NCBI GenBank assembly: GCA_034436375.1
Contig: DAOTVS010000178.1
Span: forward strand, 1-16,531
Direction: 5' to 3'
Origin: DAOTVS01 sp034436375
GTDB taxonomy: Bacteria; Chloroflexota; Anaerolineae; SpSt-313
DNA length: 16,531 bases
The notes below the pieces were generated by a model. The model did not search any database. It was given only the letters and a program-made list of their open reading frames with translations, and was not told the DNA's origin. Both the position numbers and the translations under genes were made by a program. Shown here piece by piece: positions 12,711 through 16,531 of the stretch. How positions within the stretch are numbered: the stretch's first letter is position 1; the number at the start of each line of letters is the position of its first letter.

Positions 12711-13928
12711 CTACTCTGCAAGCAGATCCGCGATCGTCACCGGCTGCCCGGTCGCAATGGACCGGTTCGCCGCCACGCCGATGAGGATCGACATGGCCCC
12801 CGCCCATGAGCCGGCCATATAGCCCAGGGGGTCGGGGATCTCCCGCCCGCTGAAGAGGCGCTCCAGCAGCCGCGCGTCGCCGCCGCCGTGGCCCCCGGTG
12901 GCCTTGGGTATATCGTAGGTGATCGCCTCGCCCCGCCGGTTATGGAGCACGGCCCGCTCGCTGGGCTCCGCTGCCCGGGGCCCGCTGTAGATGTTCTCGA
13001 CCTCCAGCCGGCCGCCTGTGCCGCTGATCGTGGCGCGCCACCCCTCATAGGGGCTGTGAGCGATGAGGGAATAGGTGAGGAGGATGCCGCCTTGGTAGCG
13101 CAGGTTGACGCTCATCGTATCGTAGATGTTGATGTCTTCTGAGAAGACACAGGCGTCGCGGTAATAGCCGTCCTCGTGCTCGGCGGCAAAGTAGAGGGCC
13201 TGCAGCTCGGGGTCGGCGGCGTAATCGACATAGAACTCGCACGTCTGGGCATAGGCGCAGGTGGAGCAGCGCTTGCCCCGGGCCTCGCGCGTGGGGCCAT
13301 AGAAGCGGCGCGCGCCGAAAGCATAGACGCGCTCCGGGTCATCCTCGACCCACCAGTTCACGGCGTCAAAATGATGGGTGGCCTTGTGCACCAGGAGCCC
13401 GCCCGAGTTCTCCAACCGGCGGTGCCAGCGGCGGAAATAGTCGGCGCCATGGCGCGTATCCAGGAACCACTCCAGGTCCACGCTCAGCAGCTGGCCCACA
13501 ACCCCCTCACGCAGCAACTCCTTCACCCGCGTTACATAGGGCATGAAGCGCATGTTAAAGGTGACGATCACCTCGCGCCCCGTGCGCCGCTCGGCCGCGA
13601 GGATGGCGCGACATTTCTCGTCGTCAATGGTCATCGGCTTTTCCGAGATAGCGTCGCACCCGGCTTCCAGTGCGCGGATGATATATTCGTGGTGGAAGCG
13701 GTCAACCGTGGTGACGATCACTGCATCGGGGCGGGCCTGGCGCAGCATGGCGTCGAAATCGGCAAAGACGGGTATGCCGCCGCACTGCTCGCTGAGGTAG
13801 CGCGCACGAGTCTGGTTAGGGTCGTACACGCCCACGAGTTGGGCCGTATCCGGAAAACGCTGGACAAGGGGCCGGGCGTACATGCCGAGGGCGCGCGAGC
13901 TGGCACCGGCAATGCAGTAGCGTTTCAT
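12711..13928 (-). CDS. Gfo/Idh/MocA family oxidoreductase
   Basis: The 405-residue protein opens with a Rossmann NAD(P)-binding segment, CIAGASSRALG (5-15), and has the family's EKP motif at 96-98 (ISEKPMT). The C-terminal domain follows with HKATHHFDAVNWW (181-193), where H185/H186 and D188 lie in the usual active-site position. These enzymes oxidise or reduce hydroxyl groups on sugars, inositols and their derivatives in the cytoplasm. A cysteine cluster C221-x2-C224-x5-C230 with a later C260 could bind a metal, which is not universal in the family. AAGGGGGGA just upstream fixes the start at 13928; the frame stays open to 14039 over repeat DNA. It is the first gene of the operon with the esterase, deacetylase-like and NagA-like genes, which suggests a modified sugar as substrate. 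Confidence 0.88.
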   Translation of the reverse strand: MKRYCIAGASSRALGMYARPLVQRFPDTAQLVGVYDPNQTRARYLSEQCGGIPVFADFDAMLRQARPDAVIVTTVDRFHHEYIIRALEAGCDAISEKPMTIDDEKCRAILAAERRTGREVIVTFNMRFMPYVTRVKELLREGVVGQLLSVDLEWFLDTRHGADYFRRWHRRLENSGGLLVHKATHHFDAVNWWVEDDPERVYAFGARRFYGPTREARGKRCSTCAYAQTCEFYVDYAADPELQALYFAAEHEDGYYRDACVFSEDINIYDTMSVNLRYQGGILLTYSLIAHSPYEGWRATISGTGGRLEVENIYSGPRAAEPSERAVLHNRRGEAITYDIPKATGGHGGGDARLLERLFSGREIPDPLGYMAGSWAGAMSILIGVAANRSIATGQPVTIADLLAE

Positions 13929-14350
13929 GGCAGATCCCCCCTTTGGGCTGGGCTGTAAACGGAACCACAGATGAATACCAGATGCACGCAGACAAGGCTC
14001 GCACCTGGAGGGCCATGTCGGGTGCGAGCTGCGCCCCATCGGGCCACTGCGCGGGGCCTATGGTTGGGTAAGCGTACGCTCTTTTCGCACGTTCGTCAAA
14101 AGAGCGCTTCCGGCAGCATACCCTGCAGGACTCTTTCCTGTTTGACAACCTGACCTGCGAGGATTAACCTGCTGTGTACAATCCTCATGTCAGTGCCGAC
14201 CAATCCCCCTCAGGCAGTAAACCAGTACAGGCGAGGTTCCACGCCGCGCCGGCTTTCGCGCGCCGCGGAAACTGGCGCGACCTGCCTGGGCCTCGGAAAA
14301 CCGACAACTGAAGCGATGGCAGAGTAAGAGAGGCAGGAGACGTCTACGAT
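13929..14350. other. 422-base divergent intergenic region with tandem repeat and hairpins
   Basis: This gap separates the divergent oxidoreductase and histidine kinase genes and should hold promoters for both. Near the oxidoreductase is a small tandem repeat (CAGATGAATAC, CAGATGCACG, CAGAC, 13968-13993). Then come three stem-loops: GCTCGCACC/GGTGCGAGC (13997-14005 with 14021-14029), CGCTCTTTT/AAAAGAGCG (14077-14085 with 14098-14106), and GAGGATT/AATCCTC (14159-14165 with 14180-14186). The stretch 14228-14288 has imperfect pairing (CAGGCGAGGT with ACCTGCCTG) and could be a structured leader, but it matches no riboswitch class I recognise. No gene is supported. Confidence 0.6.
14071..14099 (-). 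promoter_or_regulatory. Weak candidate promoter for the oxidoreductase operon, overlapped by an inverted repeat
   Basis: On the minus strand TTGACG (14099-14094) and TACGCT (14076-14071) are 17 bases apart. The -35 matches the consensus in five of six positions, the -10 only in three. The inverted repeat 14077-14085/14098-14106 covers the spacer and -35, the place where a repressor operator would sit. The leader to the ATG at 13928 would be about 135 bases. Confidence 0.25.
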
Positions 14351-16282
14351 ATGGACAGTATCGCGGGCAGTGAGGCACACGATGCATCTTTGCTCCCCAG
14401 GGAACTCGAGTCAGACCTGCTGGCGGCGCTTCTCGCGTTCTCATCCGACGGCATTGCCTTTGTTGATCTCCAATTCATTGTTCGGGCGGCCAACGAGGCG
14501 CTGGCCCGGCAGAACGGCGTGCCCCTCGACCAGATCATCGGGCGTTCGGCGCAAGATGTCATTCTCGGCTGGCAGGAACACCTGGCCCCCCTCTGCTACC
14601 AGGTGCGCGCTGCGGGGCAGCCTGCCCAGGCCCCCGTCTATGCCGTCGAGGATAGCAGGCTGCCCGGGCGCCCCCTGTGCTACTGGGAAACCCTGGTTGC
14701 GCCCGTCCGCGCCCCCGGCGGCGCCTTCCGCGGTTGGCTGCTGACCCAGCGCCAGGTCACAGAGCGCAAGCGGGCCGAGGCCGAGCGCGAGCGGCTGCTG
14801 CAGGAGTTGCAAGCCGAGCGCGCCCGCTGGCGGGCCACGGTAGACAGTATGCTGGACCCGGTGACAGTCAGCGATGCCGAAGGACACGCCATCTACATGA
14901 ACGAGGCCTACTATCGCCTGGTCGGCCTGCCCATCAAAGCAGACCTCCCGGTGAGTGAGCATCCCCAGTATTACCACATCTATCACCCCGACGGCACGCC
15001 TTTTGCGGCTGAAGACCTGCCTCTACAGCGCGCGGCCCTGCGCAACGAGCCGGTGCGAAACGTCGAGATCGTGCAGCGCCGCCCCGACGGGCGCGAGTTC
15101 ACCGCTGTGTTCAGCGGCTCGCCTATCCATGACGAGCAAGGCCGCGTCATAGGCGCCGTGGCGGTAGGGCGCGATGTGACGGCGCAGCGGCGGGCCGAGG
15201 CAGCGCTGCGGCAGAGCGAGCGGCGCTGGGCCACGACGCTGGCGAGTATCGGCGATGCGGTCATGGCGACTGACGTCGATGGCCGGATCACTTTTTTGAA
15301 CGGCGTGGCCGAAACCCTGACCGGCTGGTCTCTGCGCGAGGCGACAGGGAGGCCGGTGCAGGAGGTATTCCACATCATCAACGAGCACACCCGTCTCACA
15401 GTTGAGGACCCGGTCAGGAAGGTGCTGGAGACGGGGCTGATCGTGGGCCTGGCCAACCACACGGTGCTGATTCGGAAGGATGGAACAGAGATCGCTATCG
15501 ACGATAGTGGGGCGCCCATCCGAGACGACGACGGCAAGGTGACAGGCGCCGTGCTCGTCTTTCGGGACATCACAGAGCGCCGGCGGGCCGAGGCCGAACG
15601 CGAGGACATGCTGCGCGCCGTCTCCCATGACCTGCGCAACCCCCTGACGGTCGTGCTGGGCCAGGCGCAGGTGCTGGAGCGGCGGCTGGAAAAGGCCGGC
15701 CTGGCCCGCGAATGTCAAAACGTCCAGATGATCATCAGCAGCGCCCGAAGCATGAATGCTATGATCCAGGACCTGGTCGACTCGGCGCGCCTGGAGTCGG
15801 GGCAGTTGCAGCTCCATCTTCAGCCCATCGATCTGTGCTCCTATCTCCCGAGGCTCGAACAGCGCCTGATCGGCACAATGGATATCGAGCGCATCCGGGT
15901 CGAGATCCCCGCGGGGCTGCCGCCCATCTACGCCGACGAAGACCGCCTGGATCGCATCCTGACCAACCTGCTCTCCAACGCCTGCAAGTATTCCCTGCCA
16001 GGAACGCCGGTCGAGATCACGGCCATGCAGCGTGAGGGTGAGGTGATTGTCTCCGTCACGGACCGGGGGCCGGGCATCCCGCCGGAGCAATTGACACGCC
16101 TCTTCCAGCGTTATGCGCGCACAGCAGAAGCGCGCGCCGCTCACGACGGGCTGGGGCTTGGGCTCTATATCACCCGGATGCTCGTCGAGGCTCATGGAGG
16201 GCGCGTCTGGGTAGAGAGCCAGGTGGGAAAGGGCAGCAGATTCTCGTTCAGCCTGCCCGTAACAGGCTCGGCGCCGCACTGA
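14351..16282 (+). CDS. Soluble three-PAS sensor histidine kinase
   Basis: The 643-residue protein has three PAS domains (about 22-138, 158-280 and 291-410), each ending in a D/Q-V/I-T-x-[QR]-[KR]-R-A-E linker, then a HisKA dimerisation domain with the phosphate-accepting H426 in VSHDLRNPL. The HATPase domain has the N-box NLLSNACKYS (539-548), G1 box DRGPGIPPE (571-579) and G2 box GLGLGLYITR (600-609). All residues expected for autophosphorylation are present. There is no signal peptide or membrane helix, so it should sense a cytoplasmic cue; no haem- or flavin-specific PAS motif was recognised. AGGAG lies 11 bases before the ATG. No response regulator gene is in this window and the gene is followed by empty DNA, so it is an orphan here. 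It may regulate the divergent sugar operon, but only proximity suggests this. Confidence 0.93.
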   Translation: MDSIAGSEAHDASLLPRELESDLLAALLAFSSDGIAFVDLQFIVRAANEALARQNGVPLDQIIGRSAQDVILGWQEHLAPLCYQVRAAGQPAQAPVYAVEDSRLPGRPLCYWETLVAPVRAPGGAFRGWLLTQRQVTERKRAEAERERLLQELQAERARWRATVDSMLDPVTVSDAEGHAIYMNEAYYRLVGLPIKADLPVSEHPQYYHIYHPDGTPFAAEDLPLQRAALRNEPVRNVEIVQRRPDGREFTAVFSGSPIHDEQGRVIGAVAVGRDVTAQRRAEAALRQSERRWATTLASIGDAVMATDVDGRITFLNGVAETLTGWSLREATGRPVQEVFHIINEHTRLTVEDPVRKVLETGLIVGLANHTVLIRKDGTEIAIDDSGAPIRDDDGKVTGAVLVFRDITERRRAEAEREDMLRAVSHDLRNPLTVVLGQAQVLERRLEKAGLARECQNVQMIISSARSMNAMIQDLVDSARLESGQLQLHLQPIDLCSYLPRLEQRLIGTMDIERIRVEIPAGLPPIYADEDRLDRILTNLLSNACKYSLPGTPVEITAMQREGEVIVSVTDRGPGIPPEQLTRLFQRYARTAEARAAHDGLGLGLYITRMLVEAHGGRVWVESQVGKGSRFSFSLPVTGSAPH

Positions 16283-16531
16283 GATGATGTGGCCCAGGAT
16301 TGAGAGCTTGCCCCATCTTGACTGGCGCCTCATCACCCTGTCGCTCCGGGTATCCCATAGCGCCCAACGTCGTGTGGACGCCGTCTCGCGGAGGCCCTTG
16401 TAGTGGCGGCTTAAGCCGGTTGGGCAGGCCCACCGCTTGGAGCACTGCCATCTGGCACCCTGTGTGCTCGAGCATCCTGAGCGGCTGAGTGCCTAACAAA
16501 ACCTGTGGTGCAGATGGCGCTACATGCAACG
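16283..16531. other. Non-coding 3' end of window
   Basis: I see no convincing gene, terminator or RNA in these 249 bases. The one notable item is the GTAGTGGCGGCTTAAGCCGG repeat copy at 16400-16419, whose core CGGCTTAAGCCG is a perfect 12-base palindrome. Confidence 0.5.
16400..16419 (+). repeat. Short repeat, copy 2 (first copy at 4976-4995)
   Basis: The 20 bases match the minus-strand sequence at 4995-4976 in 17 positions. The three differences include the two flanking a shared GGCGGCTT-AGCCG core. Being intergenic in both places and in opposite orientation, it looks like a dispersed repeat. Confidence 0.55.

Noticed and set aside
11626..12822. Plus-strand open frame of 398 codons opposite the esterase.
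   Set aside because: No domain or ribosome site. The catalytic triad is on the other strand.
14142..14182. TTGACA followed by TACAAT upstream of the histidine kinase, looking like a strong promoter.
   Set aside because: The two boxes are 29 bases apart, far beyond the 16-18 base spacing of sigma-70 promoters, and TACAAT lies within the arm of a stem-loop.
14220..14345. Possible riboswitch (c-di-GMP or cobalamin type) in the kinase leader.
   Set aside because: None of the conserved core segments of those classes is present; only imperfect pairing is visible.
15023..16336. Minus-strand open frame of 437 codons opposite the histidine kinase.
   Set aside because: Translation shows no domain, whereas the plus strand has all kinase motifs in order.

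Overview
The window looks like a piece of a GC-rich bacterial chromosome, most likely from the phylum Chloroflexota. This is an inference from family content and from the many short intergenic repeats, not from a marker gene. The strongest taxonomic hint is an FMN riboswitch driving an NMT1/THI5-type ABC importer, the arrangement known as RibXY riboflavin uptake in that phylum. No rRNA, tRNA, CRISPR array, phage gene or transposase was seen.

Layout. Positions 1-276 hold the 3' end of an MFS transporter (+). It converges on a minus-strand cluster running from about 7036 down to 414; the gap between them is filled by an 81-base near-perfect palindrome. The minus-strand cluster reads, in transcription order: promoter, FMN riboswitch with terminator, ABC permease (ribX), substrate-binding lipoprotein (ribY), a 372-base gap with a 27-bp inverted repeat and a possible internal promoter, ABC ATPase, a MEMO-family protein (AmmeMemoRadiSam B), a flavoredoxin-like flavin-binding protein, and a B12-binding radical SAM protein. 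If this is one regulon, FMN level would control flavin import together with flavin- and metal-dependent enzymes.

Divergent from the riboswitch promoter, an aldose 1-epimerase (7143-8135, +) is followed by an AT-rich repeat zone (8117-8284) and yedF (8339-8941, +), a TusA-DsrE fusion. A hairpin with A- and T-runs on its two flanks terminates both yedF and the next minus-strand operon.

That operon (13928 down to 8983) encodes a Gfo/Idh/MocA oxidoreductase, an alpha/beta-hydrolase esterase, a polysaccharide-deacetylase-like protein and an N-acetylglucosamine-6-phosphate deacetylase-type amidohydrolase. The last two overlap by four bases. Together they look like a catabolic set for an acylated amino sugar or glycan. 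A 422-base divergent intergenic region separates it from a soluble three-PAS sensor histidine kinase (14351-16282, +). The final 249 bases show no gene.

The most rewarding parts are the riboswitch, whose terminator and antiterminator can be read directly and whose aptamer has an extra hairpin in loop 2, the odd gene company downstream of it, and the set of palindromic and tandem repeats in nearly every intergenic gap.
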